Under the pieces are notes generated by a model. The model was given only the letters and a program-made list of their open reading frames with translations. It searched no databases and was not told the DNA's origin. Positions 43,784-50,180 of a stretch of DNA of 56,348 nt are shown piece after piece. The translations under genes and the position numbers were made by a program. This DNA comes from a virus. Each line of letters opens with the position of its first letter. The first letter of the stretch is position 1. The stretch spans positions 1 through 56,348 of IMG/VR virus record IMGVR_UViG_3300025151_000042; one strand, 5' to 3'.

Positions 43784-44076
43784 GTATGTCAAGAAGTGAT
43801 TACGAAATGATAGTTGAATGCCTAACATCAGTACCTAAAGATAGTATATTAGATAAAAATACCCAACATTTTTATTATCATATTGTTAGTAATTTTATAC
43901 AACATTTATCAGCCGATAATAATAGATTTGATAGAAATAAGTTTTTAGATGCTTTAGATGATAATGGATGGAATAGAATAGATAGATGGAACTTACCTAT
44001 CTATCAGAGAGAAAGATTAAACAGAACTGTTGATAGTTGTTTTAGAGCATTACAGAGGAGAGAGGAAGAGGAATAA
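43780..44076 (+). CDS. Unknown protein, 98 residues
   Basis: Helical, with acidic C-terminal tail (REEEE) like other array proteins. RFDRNKFLDALDDNGWNRID gives a possible EF-like acidic loop, but calcium binding is not proved. No family. Confidence 0.55.
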   Translation: MSMSRSDYEMIVECLTSVPKDSILDKNTQHFYYHIVSNFIQHLSADNNRFDRNKFLDALDDNGWNRIDRWNLPIYQRERLNRTVDSCFRALQRREEEE

Positions 44077-44087
44077 GTATATATACT
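44076..44087 (+). promoter_or_regulatory. Palindromic TATA box
   Basis: AGTATATATACT, perfectly palindromic, lies about 70-85 bases before the ATG at 44160. The leader between contains GC-rich short hairpins (CCCGGCGGG, GCCGAACGGC). Confidence 0.6.
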
Positions 44088-44159
44088 AAAACCTATACGT
44101 ATGTGTGTCCGCACCCGGCGGGCAGCCGAACGGCAACACAAAATTAAGGAGACAAAAAT

Positions 44160-44246
44160 ATGATAAAAATACTGAATGACAATAAAATAAATACAGAATG
44201 TACTTGTAAAAAACCTACAAAAGAACATTTTATTTGTAAGGAATAG
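44160..44246 (+). CDS. Zinc microprotein, 28 residues
   Basis: Reads MIKILNDNKINTECTCKKPT and eight more residues, with C14, C16, H23 and C26 as potential zinc ligands. Preceded by AAGGAGAC. The strong ribosome binding site and own TATA box support expression despite the small size. Confidence 0.45.
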   Translation: MIKILNDNKINTECTCKKPTKEHFICKE

Positions 44247-44267
44247 AACTAGAGAGGCGGAGGAATA

Positions 44268-44279
44268 AGTATATATACT
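44268..44279 (+). promoter_or_regulatory. Palindromic TATA box
   Basis: AGTATATATACT then GAACCCTGCTAGC and GGAGGTACAAAGA before the ATG at 44314, about 35-45 bases downstream. Confidence 0.65.
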
Positions 44280-44313
44280 GAACCCTGCTAGCATTAATCG
44301 GAGGTACAAAGAA

Positions 44314-44505
44314 ATGAGTGATACAAAAAAAATAATTACGCTTGATATAGAGCCAAGATGGATTGATTTAGCACCATACTTTATTGACTTGTTAGAGGAC
44401 AATAGAGCAGATGAAAAAGCAAAAGAATTGGCAAGAAGTAATATCATGCAAATGGCAAAAGCATTGACACATTTTAGAAGAATACAAAAACAAGAAGAAG
44501 AATAA
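44314..44505 (+). CDS. Small helical protein, 63 residues
   Basis: Acidic start then a long helix (DLLEDNRADEKAKELARSNI) and a KQEEE tail. The ribosome binding site GGAGGTACAAAGA is shared with the gene at 44762. No family. Confidence 0.55.
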   Translation: MSDTKKIITLDIEPRWIDLAPYFIDLLEDNRADEKAKELARSNIMQMAKALTHFRRIQKQEEE

Positions 44506-44528
44506 TTAAGTTGCCACCATATTATGTT

Positions 44529-44557
44529 GAGGTGGGGTTGCTGCAACAGCCCCCCTC
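44529..44557 (+). terminator. Hairpin after gene at 44314
   Basis: GAGG-GGGG-TTG pairs with CAG-CCCC-CCTC with a single bulged T, followed by TTTTTCATTATTC. Likely terminator. Confidence 0.65.
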
Positions 44558-44574
44558 TTCATATTTGGGTTTTT

Positions 44575-44614
44575 CATTATTCTTTTTTCTTTCTTAATAC
44601 TACACACTAGTGTT
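44575..44614 (+). repeat. Intergenic spacer repeat, partial
   Basis: Pyrimidine tract (ATTCTTTTTTCTTTC) and the perfect ACACTAGTGT palindrome (44604-44613). The GGATTT portion is missing here. Confidence 0.7.
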
Positions 44615-44671
44615 CCCCCTTCGGCTTATCCTAATCATACTCAACGTACCACAGTAAGCCTATAAAGGTTG

Positions 44672-44704
44672 CGTTCTACGAACCTCTTCATCATATCAAG
44701 ATTG
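44672..44704 (+). repeat. 33-base direct repeat, copy 1
   Basis: CGTTCTACGAACCTCTTCAT followed by a two-base difference and TATCAAGATTG. Matches 45131-45163 at 31 of 33 positions. It contains GTTC-TAC-GAAC, an operator-like inverted repeat. Confidence 0.75.
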
Positions 44705-44715
44705 CTTAACCGAAG

Positions 44716-44727
44716 GGTATATATACT
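44716..44727 (+). promoter_or_regulatory. TATA box
   Basis: GGTATATATACT 12 bases after the direct repeat and about 35-45 bases before the ATG at 44762. Followed by GACCCCTAGTAGC, similar to the leader at 44280. Confidence 0.65.
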
Positions 44728-44761
44728 GACCCCTAGTAGCATCAAATGGAGGTACAAAGAC

Positions 44762-44950
44762 ATGGAATATGGTAAGGTAATTGAAGTCCTAAAATACAGA
44801 CATGATAATGGGTTGTTAGAAAGCGACCTAGATTTCATAGTTGGGGCTATGGCTGTTCTTGATGAACTAGATATAGAAGTCCCTGTATTATGGCAAGTAA
44901 ATGCTATGTGTGGTCGTTTAGACCGATTGTATATAGAAGAAGAAGAATGA
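44762..44950 (+). CDS. Small helical acidic protein, 62 residues
   Basis: The ATG at 44762 has GGAGGTACAAAGAC upstream and is preferred to an in-frame start at 44669 that lies inside the direct repeat region. MEYGKVIEVLKYRHDNGLLE, then hydrophobic helix (FIVGAMAVLDELDIEVPVL) and IEEEE tail. Function unknown. Confidence 0.6.
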   Translation: MEYGKVIEVLKYRHDNGLLESDLDFIVGAMAVLDELDIEVPVLWQVNAMCGRLDRLYIEEEE

Positions 44951-44974
44951 ACTCAAAATAAATGAGACGCAAAA

Positions 44975-44999
44975 ACTAGGGGGGTATATACCCCCTAGT
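44975..44999 (+). terminator. Hairpin after gene at 44762
   Basis: ACTAGGGGG and CCCCCTAGT form nine perfect pairs around GTATATA, followed by A then T-rich sequence. Confidence 0.75.
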
Positions 45000-45007
45000 A
45001 TAAAAAA

Positions 45008-45060
45008 TTGGATTTGGATTTTGGAATTACTTTTTGTTTTCTTTTTTTTACACACTAGGG
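45008..45060 (+). repeat. Intergenic spacer repeat
   Basis: TTGGATTTGGATTTT (45008-45022), GGAATTA, CTTTTTG and polypyrimidine, then ACACACTAGG, where the right half of the palindrome is lost. Confidence 0.75.
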
Positions 45061-45130
45061 AGAATGTTACTAGTCCCCCTAAATAGGCCATCGGGGGGCT
45101 ATGATATGAGATGTACGCTTATAGTCTTTT

Positions 45131-45163
45131 CGTTCTACGAACCTCTTCATATTATCAAGATTG
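45131..45163 (+). repeat. 33-base direct repeat, copy 2
   Basis: Second copy of CGTTCTACGAACCTCTTCAT...TATCAAGATTG. Preceded by ATGAGATG and CTTATAGTC, similar to the other upstream promoter elements. Confidence 0.75.
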
Positions 45164-45201
45164 TACTATCAAAAGCCTTAAGTACTATCATCATGTCCGT
45201 C

Positions 45202-45223
45202 AAATTGTAGAGATACGGGAGGT
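45202..45223 (+). repeat. 22-base leader repeat, copy 1
   Basis: AAATTGTAGAGATACGGGAG and GT: the leader with ribosome binding site before the gene at 45232. Identical to 46318-46339. Confidence 0.7.
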
Positions 45224-45231
45224 TAAAAAAC

Positions 45232-45483
45232 ATGGTTGATTACGTAGATAATTGTCAAATGTACTGGGGAATCATCACTTACAAAAGTGGTATTACCGAG
45301 GCCATTATAGCAACATCGGAAGAAGCATATTATGGATATGAGTTGTTCTACGAAGGAAGTAGAGTATCTATGCCTAATTATGGCTATCTAGACAGTCTAA
45401 TTGACTTCGATACTGAAATGCTATCAGAGATAAATTATGCAAGAGAAGAAGAAGATAGACAGAAAAAAGAAATGCAAGAGTAA
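45232..45483 (+). CDS. Unknown acidic protein, 83 residues
   Basis: Beta-rich N-terminal part (CQMYWGIITYKSGITEAIIA) and a charged helical end. GGGAGGT precedes the start. Resembles small beta-barrel phage proteins in composition; no family. Confidence 0.6.
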   Translation: MVDYVDNCQMYWGIITYKSGITEAIIATSEEAYYGYELFYEGSRVSMPNYGYLDSLIDFDTEMLSEINYAREEEDRQKKEMQE

Positions 45484-45508
45484 AATATTCTTGACAGAAT
45501 GACATAAA

Positions 45509-45535
45509 ACCCCTGCCTCTATATGGGGCAGGGGT
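45509..45535 (+). terminator. Hairpin after gene at 45232
   Basis: ACCCCTGCC and GGCAGGGGT pair perfectly (nine pairs), with a nine-base loop, followed by AAAAAATAA. Confidence 0.75.
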
Positions 45536-45545
45536 CAAAAAATAA

Positions 45546-45599
45546 TTGGATTTGGATTTCGACTGACTTTTCTTTTTTTGTAAAATACACACTAGTGTT
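45546..45599 (+). repeat. Intergenic spacer repeat
   Basis: TTGGATTTGGATTTC, GACTGA, CTTTTCTTTTTTTG and the perfect ACACTAGTGT palindrome at 45589-45598. Confidence 0.8.
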
Positions 45600-45608
45600 T
45601 AATAATAA

Positions 45609-45650
45609 TTGGATTTGGATTCTAATAGGCTTTTTCTTTTTCTTTTTTTC
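45609..45650 (+). repeat. Intergenic spacer repeat, second tandem copy
   Basis: TTGGATTTGGATTC at 45609-45622 then CTAATAGG and CTTTTTCTTTTTC, without palindrome. Immediately follows the previous copy, so the spacer is partly duplicated. Confidence 0.75.
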
Positions 45651-45772
45651 TTGAACTTCTTGATTAGATATATGATAATATTAAGAGAAAAATAAGAGAA
45701 TGTCACTTCTATACCTTTAAGTAGTATGAAAAATTGGCATCAATTGTGAAAAAAACACGGAAGGGGGGTGAA

Positions 45773-46117
45773 ATGAAATTGACAAGTGAAAAAACTGATT
45801 TGGAAATTGATGTTAGTATTCAAAAGCAAATTAAGTATATCAAAGAAAATAGGCAAGATGGTTTGCCTACTTTCGATGACATCTTTGTTGTTACTAGATA
45901 CCTAGACCATAGATACAGAAACAGGTTGGCTCTCAACTTTATGTGGTTGATAGAAGATGCCGGCTATGGAGACTCTGTTGAAAGAGAACTATGTAATCTA
46001 GTGGTTAACTATGGTAGGGATGAAACAGACCTCAAAGCAAGGCTTTGGGAGATGAACTTTGGTACATATGCCAAAATGCATTCCTATAATGGTTGGCCTT
46101 TGATGAAACATCGGTAA
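45773..46117 (+). CDS. Unknown protein, 114 residues
   Basis: The ATG at 45773 has GGGGGGTGAA upstream; an in-frame TTG at 45734 is less likely. Charged start, helical middle (YLDHRYRNRLALNFMWLIED) and C-terminal LKARLWEMNFG. No family recognised. Confidence 0.6.
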   Translation: MKLTSEKTDLEIDVSIQKQIKYIKENRQDGLPTFDDIFVVTRYLDHRYRNRLALNFMWLIEDAGYGDSVERELCNLVVNYGRDETDLKARLWEMNFGTYAKMHSYNGWPLMKHR

Positions 46118-46161
46118 TCATCAGAGATGGTCTTACACATCTCAACGTCGGATGACAAAAA

Positions 46162-46187
46162 AGTCGGGGGGGAAATCTCCCCCGACT
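46162..46187 (+). terminator. Hairpin after gene at 45773
   Basis: AGTCGGGGGG and TCCCCCGACT pair over ten positions (one G-U), followed by AAAAAAAATTGG. Confidence 0.75.
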
Positions 46188-46195
46188 AAAAAAAA

Positions 46196-46250
46196 TTGGA
46201 TTTGGATTTTGGGATTGCTTTTCTTTTTTATTTTTTTACACACTAGTGTT
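46196..46250 (+). repeat. Intergenic spacer repeat
   Basis: TTGGATTTGGATTTT, GGGATTG, polypyrimidine and the perfect ACACTAGTGT palindrome at 46240-46249. Confidence 0.8.
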
Positions 46251-46291
46251 AATTATGATAGACAAAATGATGGAAATCTCACAAACAAAAG

Positions 46292-46339
46292 GGTTATATA
46301 CTGACACTAGTTCCGATAAATTGTAGAGATACGGGAGGT
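46292..46339 (+). promoter_or_regulatory. TATA box and 22-base leader repeat
   Basis: GGTTATATACTG (46292-46303), ACACTAGTTCC, then AAATTGTAGAGATACGGGAG and GT (46318-46339), identical to the leader at 45202. Drives the gene at 46348. Confidence 0.65.
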
Positions 46340-46347
46340 AAAAACAT

Positions 46348-46635
46348 ATGGACATTGAAACAAAACTGAAAAACTTGTTAATATCAAAAAGAAATCTTGA
46401 TAATATGACTAAAACACAAAATGAAGATTTAGAAGAAGATGCATTCAGATTATATCATGATATTGGCAATGAACTAAATGATTTAGTAATGGAAGCACTA
46501 GCAACAATATTCAATAATTATTATGATGTTTTAGTAAGTGATACATTCAGACCACATTATGATTCACATGCATTTTATGGTAATCATGTTGACGTAGATG
46601 AAATGATTGAAATATTAATTAATTATTGGAAATAA
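46348..46635 (+). CDS. Unknown acidic helical protein, 95 residues
   Basis: Helical and acidic (NEDLEEDAFRLYHDIGNELN) with a histidine-rich end (RPHYDSHAFYGNHVD). Histidines could bind metal. No family recognised. Confidence 0.6.
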   Translation: MDIETKLKNLLISKRNLDNMTKTQNEDLEEDAFRLYHDIGNELNDLVMEALATIFNNYYDVLVSDTFRPHYDSHAFYGNHVDVDEMIEILINYWK

Positions 46636-46663
46636 ATCATTAATTCAAGGAATTACATAAAAT

Positions 46664-46694
46664 CCTTTGGGAATCCGATTTGGATTCTCAAAGG
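46664..46694 (+). terminator. Hairpin fused to spacer element
   Basis: CCTTTGGGAATCC and GGATTCTCAAAGG form a 13-pair stem; the GATTTGGATTC of the spacer repeat is part of the loop and stem. Followed by CTTTTTTTG. Confidence 0.75.
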
Positions 46695-46726
46695 GCATCT
46701 TTTTTTGTCAAAAACACACTAGTGTT
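46677..46726 (+). repeat. Intergenic spacer repeat
   Basis: GATTTGGATTC (within the hairpin), CTTTTTTTG and the perfect ACACTAGTGT palindrome at 46716-46725, followed by further GGATTTTTGGATTT units to about 46765. Confidence 0.75.
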
Positions 46727-46857
46727 TAATAATTGGATTTTTGGATTTTGGATTTTGCATCCTTTTCTTTTTTTCTTTTTTTCTTCTTAGGGGCGCAGGA
46801 TTGATGCTAGATTTGCTAGGCAGCAGGTTTATATTCTGATATGGTGTCTCAAGCATC

Positions 46858-47868
46858 ATGGAGATGCTATTCATAGTAATGGTCTTAGCGAGTATGATGC
46901 TCGTTAGACTTCCAAAAGATGATGCCGAACAGAAAAATGAAATGATACCAACAAACTTTGAGAGTAATTTCAAAGTTGGTATCGCAAATGCAATAGATGA
47001 AGATATTGAACGAGTGCAAAAACAACTTCAAGAGTTAGTTGAGTTATGTGCTGCTGAGACATGGCGAAGAAATGCCATAAAATACGCAGAACATAACAAA
47101 CTCTTCCTTGAGACTCACTCAAAGTTAATTGGGTTGATGAAGAAGGCTTATGAGTTATACCATGAGATATTTACCTGTATTACTGATGAAGGTTGGACTA
47201 TCGACAACGGTTACGATACATGGCTTAACTCATACATTGAGTGGATTAATGAAAGGAATGCCTCGGTCATGGATGGTACTTGTTACGCAAATAATACTGT
47301 AAGTAGGAAGGACTTTCGTAAGTTGGTTGGTGCAAGACATGACCCCGATGAATTGGTCGAATCCTTTTGGGGAACACATGAGTTGATGCAACATCTCTTT
47401 GATAACATAGCGTTAACTGCGAGACAATCAAGAAGGTATCTAAACTCTTGTTATACTAATTATGAAAATATTGGCAATTGGATATGTGAAGAATCTCATA
47501 AGATAATAACTCATCCTTTACTTATCTCAGATAAGAGTAAGATACAGCCTTATAATTTACCTCATGCGGGTTCTTGCACTAATTGTAGTGATTATGACGG
47601 CGTACCTTCACCCACCTTGAAAGAGACTCACTATGAACCATCATGGCAGGAATATAGGGGGGCTATAGTACATCCTTCATATCATGTCTTGACTTGTGTT
47701 AGGTGTGGTAATGAAAGTGATGGAGATAAAGCAGGTCATTTTATTGATGGTGTAGACTTCAATGGTCAATCAATGTATGCAGGTATGACAACTCATGAAG
47801 TTGCTATGATGTGTACGTGCCATGATGACCCGCACGATTGTTATCCGTGCAATTCAGAATATTATTGA
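46858..47868 (+). CDS. Membrane-anchored or secreted cysteine-rich protein
   Basis: 336 residues, the largest array gene. A hydrophobic N-terminus (MEMLFIVMVLASMMLV) forms a signal or anchor. The middle is helical (about 55-215). The C-terminal third holds CTNC, CVRC, and CTCHDDPHDCYPC, enough for two zinc sites or disulphides. This could be a surface or lysis-related factor or a host-directed effector. No family recognised. Confidence 0.65.
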   Translation: MEMLFIVMVLASMMLVRLPKDDAEQKNEMIPTNFESNFKVGIANAIDEDIERVQKQLQELVELCAAETWRRNAIKYAEHNKLFLETHSKLIGLMKKAYELYHEIFTCITDEGWTIDNGYDTWLNSYIEWINERNASVMDGTCYANNTVSRKDFRKLVGARHDPDELVESFWGTHELMQHLFDNIALTARQSRRYLNSCYTNYENIGNWICEESHKIITHPLLISDKSKIQPYNLPHAGSCTNCSDYDGVPSPTLKETHYEPSWQEYRGAIVHPSYHVLTCVRCGNESDGDKAGHFIDGVDFNGQSMYAGMTTHEVAMMCTCHDDPHDCYPCNSEYY

Positions 47869-47882
47869 GACGTAAAAACGGC

Positions 47883-47913
47883 GAGGGGTCGCCCGCCTTG
47901 CGGGTGGCCTCTC
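47883..47913 (+). terminator. Hairpin after gene at 46858
   Basis: GAGGGGTCGCCCGC and GCGGGTGGCCTCTC form a stem of about 14 pairs (with G-U) and a three-base loop. Confidence 0.75.
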
Positions 47914-47934
47914 CCTTATATACCTATCGAATAT

Positions 47935-47987
47935 TTGGATTTGGATTTTAACCGTCTTTCTTTTTTTTGGATTTACACACTAGTGTT
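47935..47987 (+). repeat. Intergenic spacer repeat
   Basis: TTGGATTTGGATTTT, AACCGT, CTTTCTTTTTTTTGG and the perfect ACACTAGTGT palindrome at 47977-47986; followed by more GGATTTTTGGATTTTGGATT units to about 48060. Confidence 0.8.
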
Positions 47988-48187
47988 TTATTATTAGGAT
48001 TTGCATTTTAGATTCTTTTTGGATTTTTGGATTTTGGATTCTTTTCTCTTTTTCTTTTTTCTAGGATAGGATTAACCAGTAAAATAAACAAATAAAAAAA
48101 AATGTTACGGCTACGCTTAAAATTAAGTTTAGTATATAAAGTTAATGCTCAACCACCCCACAACTATATAAGGGAAACACCCTATGT

Positions 48188-48226
48188 ACCGGGTAACAGT
48201 AAGTGGTTACGATGGTAACCCGTGTA
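48188..48226 (+). promoter_or_regulatory. Leader with mutually exclusive hairpins
   Basis: Segment GTAAC (48193-48197) can pair with GTTAC (48206-48210), or GGTTAC (48205-48210) can pair with GTAACC (48215-48220). Lies 45-75 bases before the gene at 48267, and could be an attenuator-type switch. Structure is inferred by eye. Confidence 0.4.
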
Positions 48227-48266
48227 ATAAGAGAAACGTAAAGAAAAAAAAAGGAGACATGAAAAA

Positions 48267-48404
48267 ATGAAAAAGTTGATTGAAAGCCTAATAAGAGAGA
48301 TTGAAGAAAAAAAGAAAAAGCCCAGAGAGACAGTTGAATTAAAATGCGACTGTCCAGACGATTATCATAGCGGTTGTATAACTGTTATAGACGGTAATTA
48401 TTAA
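48267..48404 (+). CDS. Small zinc-type protein, 45 residues
   Basis: Reads MKKLIESLIREIEEKKKKPR..., a basic/acidic helix, then C27, C29, H34 and C37 as possible zinc ligands. AAAGGAGACATG precedes; an upstream ATG opens a three-codon ORF (M-K-K-stop) just before the real start, which could tune translation. Confidence 0.5.
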   Translation: MKKLIESLIREIEEKKKKPRETVELKCDCPDDYHSGCITVIDGNY

Positions 48405-48432
48405 GAAGGTTGGGGGGAAAAATCCCCCCTTC
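48405..48432 (+). terminator. Hairpin after gene at 48267
   Basis: GAAG...GGGGGG and CCCCCC...CTTC form a stem with a small bulge, at the end of the rightward array. Confidence 0.65.
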
Positions 48433-48449
48433 CATCTTATTCAGGGCCG

Positions 48450-48483
48450 CCCCATGAGATGTCTGCCGACATCCCATGAGGGG
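48450..48483. terminator. Hairpin between convergent units
   Basis: CCCC...GATGTC pairs with GACATC...GGGG, in a gap between the rightward array and the leftward gene ending at 48509. Could terminate both. Confidence 0.55.
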
Positions 48484-48508
48484 TTTACGTTTGTTCTAAC
48501 TTATACAT

Positions 48509-48871
48509 TTATCTGTGACCATTTACGATTACATCATGTATAAGTGTTATCTGTCTGAATAATTCATCCCTATTTCCTTTGATACCGAAGTATTTCTTTA
48601 CCTCAGAAACCTTCCAATGTCTATGAGGTTTCATACCTATGGTCCAAAGGGATAAATCTCTTTTAGAACATATAAGATTGAATACCGCATGTCCGGTAGG
48701 ATTACCGTTAACAGTAAATATATCTTCACCACTCTCAAACCTTTGTCCTTCTTCACCGTATGTTTGCATGAAGGGGGATTCCCACATTTTATCAGTAAAT
48801 TGACTTACTGTAGGAAAGTATGAAGGGTTCTCTCTTACAAGTTCTCTCATATCAGAAATTATCTCATTCAT
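48509..48871 (-). CDS. Unknown protein, 120 residues
   Basis: Alpha/beta protein, with aromatic motifs (LSLWTIGMKPHRHWKVSEVK) and a C-terminal helix. No cysteines in a zinc pattern. It has its own preceding hairpin-delimited unit. No family recognised. Confidence 0.55.
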   Translation of the reverse strand: MNEIISDMRELVRENPSYFPTVSQFTDKMWESPFMQTYGEEGQRFESGEDIFTVNGNPTGHAVFNLICSKRDLSLWTIGMKPHRHWKVSEVKKYFGIKGNRDELFRQITLIHDVIVNGHR

Positions 48872-48924
48872 TAATTATCATCTCCTTTATTATAATTATA
48901 TATCTTATTTATTAAGAGTGAGGC

Positions 48925-48944
48925 GGTAGTGTTGCAGCACTACC
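48925..48944 (-). terminator. Hairpin downstream of gene at 49024
   Basis: GGTAGTG and CACTACC pair perfectly with a six-base loop in the spacer between the genes at 49024 and 48871, leftward direction. Confidence 0.6.
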
Positions 48945-49023
48945 CCCCCACAATTTTATGTTATTCCGTCTGATTATAAACGAAGGGGTAAGACGGTTAC
49001 TAAGTAACCCCCTAAACCGTCAT

Positions 49024-49281
49024 TTAATCACAGTAAACTAGTGAATCTTGATTACACTCATCACAATCAGCATCATACAATGTTGGTTCAATTTCTTCAC
49101 CAAAATTGTAAGGTGCATCAGTAAGGGCAAGACATACTGAACAAACATTGAGTTTGTCTAGTATTGTATCTTCATCATCATACTGCGTACATACATACAT
49201 AGCAGTTATATCAGATGGTGTAATCTTATACACATCGTTTAATACTTTGTTTCCTTTAATTAATTCATTTCTTCTACTCAT
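49024..49281 (-). CDS. Small zinc-type protein, 85 residues
   Basis: Basic start (MSRRNELIKG), then CSVC (47-50) and CDEC...C at the C-terminus. Acidic middle. Likely zinc-binding; function unknown. AGGAGA upstream. Confidence 0.55.
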   Translation of the reverse strand: MSRRNELIKGNKVLNDVYKITPSDITAMYVCTQYDDEDTILDKLNVCSVCLALTDAPYNFGEEIEPTLYDADCDECNQDSLVYCD

Positions 49282-49319
49282 AATTATAAGTCTCCTTTTA
49301 ATTTAGTGTTAGGTTAAAA

Positions 49320-49345
49320 CTAGGGAGGCGTTGCCGCCCCCCTAG
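49320..49345 (-). terminator. Hairpin downstream of gene at 49418
   Basis: CTAGGGAGGCG and CGCCCCCCTAG form a stem with short internal mismatch around TTGC. Separates the leftward units. Confidence 0.6.
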
Positions 49346-49417
49346 AGTTTTATGTATTTCCGTCAGACTATGATTTATTCTAGAGTCCAAAACTCTAAAA
49401 CAGTTCCGTTTTCATCA

Positions 49418-49597
49418 TCAATTATTTGCATGATTAGAACGTCGTTCATTTATCATAGCCTCCAATCTATCATAGTAAATGTGAGTGCATTCATCAGAAC
49501 AGAATGGAACAAAACCACAACCTCTCACGACTTTGCAGGTTTTCCAATCAGCCCTTTCCGGCTCTCTACATACTACGCATTTGTATGTCCTTGTCAT
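49418..49597 (-). CDS. Zinc-finger protein, 59 residues
   Basis: Reads MTRTYKCVVCREPERADWKT... with C7/C10, C21, C27 and CSDEC (33-37) plus H39, a treble-clef-type zinc pattern (CxxC...FCSDxC) common in small phage proteins. Followed by a very short overlapping ORF (18 codons). Confidence 0.6.
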   Translation of the reverse strand: MTRTYKCVVCREPERADWKTCKVVRGCGFVPFCSDECTHIYYDRLEAMINERRSNHANN

Positions 49598-49686
49598 ATT
49601 ATCACCATATTAAAAAGTGCAGCCATTTGTAGCATTACTCTCACCGGCTGCTAGTGAGTGCTTCCGTCATAGATACTTAGTTTATC

Positions 49687-49818
49687 TTAATCTGTATCTA
49701 TTCTATCAACTTGAGATGTTTCATAATCAATTAAATATTTGAGAGGCGTGTCCCAAAGTCTACCAATTACTTCATCTAAGTCTATATCCACATAAAAATG
49801 TACTCTTATTTCTGTCAT
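49687..49818 (-). CDS. Small acidic protein, 43 residues
   Basis: Reads MTEIRVHFYVDIDLDEVIGR..., a strand followed by a helix. AAGGTGGTAATTTT precedes the start. Function unknown. Confidence 0.5.
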   Translation of the reverse strand: MTEIRVHFYVDIDLDEVIGRLWDTPLKYLIDYETSQVDRIDTD

Positions 49819-49845
49819 AAAATTACCACCTTTTATCAGTCTTGT

Positions 49846-49917
49846 TTATAGATGCGTTCCGAGACGGTCAATCCACATCTCACCTAGTTCTAGGGTTTGT
49901 ACTTCTGAAAGTGTCAT
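49846..49917 (-). CDS. Microprotein, 23 residues
   Basis: Reads MTLSEVQTLELGEMWIDRLG and three more residues. A strong GGAGGTGATT lies 12 bases upstream within a small hairpin. First gene of its leftward unit. Could be a leader peptide. Confidence 0.35.
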   Translation of the reverse strand: MTLSEVQTLELGEMWIDRLGTHL

Positions 49918-50160
49918 AAGTGATTTTTAATCACCTCCGTTTCATTTTCTATTTTTCGACTTGGGTTTTTTCAACCAGCGTCTAATTTATGGCTATCACC
50001 ACAAATCTTGCTGTCTATTGACAGCCCGCCTTCACTAATCCGGCTCCCCTCGCACCGAGGGATATATATGCGTCACTATACTAGTACTTAAGGCTTTTCA
50101 TCCAAAAATCTCACGATATACGTACCTATACCCGCCTAGCACCTCGAACAATTTTTTACA
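49918..50160. promoter_or_regulatory. Regulatory spacer with TATA and hairpins
   Basis: About 240 bases without a gene. Contains CTGTC-TATT-GACAG (about 50011-50024), CCCTCG...CGAGGG (about 50048-50061) and, on the minus strand, CATATATATCCC (about 50058-50070) as a TATA candidate for the leftward small genes. The right end holds long T/A runs after the gene at 50181. Confidence 0.5.
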
Positions 50161-50180
50161 ATTTTTTTCAAAAAAAATAT

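Noticed and set aside
42500-48065. CRISPR-like array from the regular spacer repeats
   Set aside because: The repeats are 200-1300 bases apart with protein genes between, not short unique spacers.
49375-49431. 18-codon minus-strand ORF after the zinc-finger gene
   Set aside because: Too short and without cysteines or other features; overlap alone is not enough.
49352-49654. Plus-strand ORF of 100 codons
   Set aside because: Antisense to a minus-strand zinc-finger gene with correct cysteine spacing and upstream signals.
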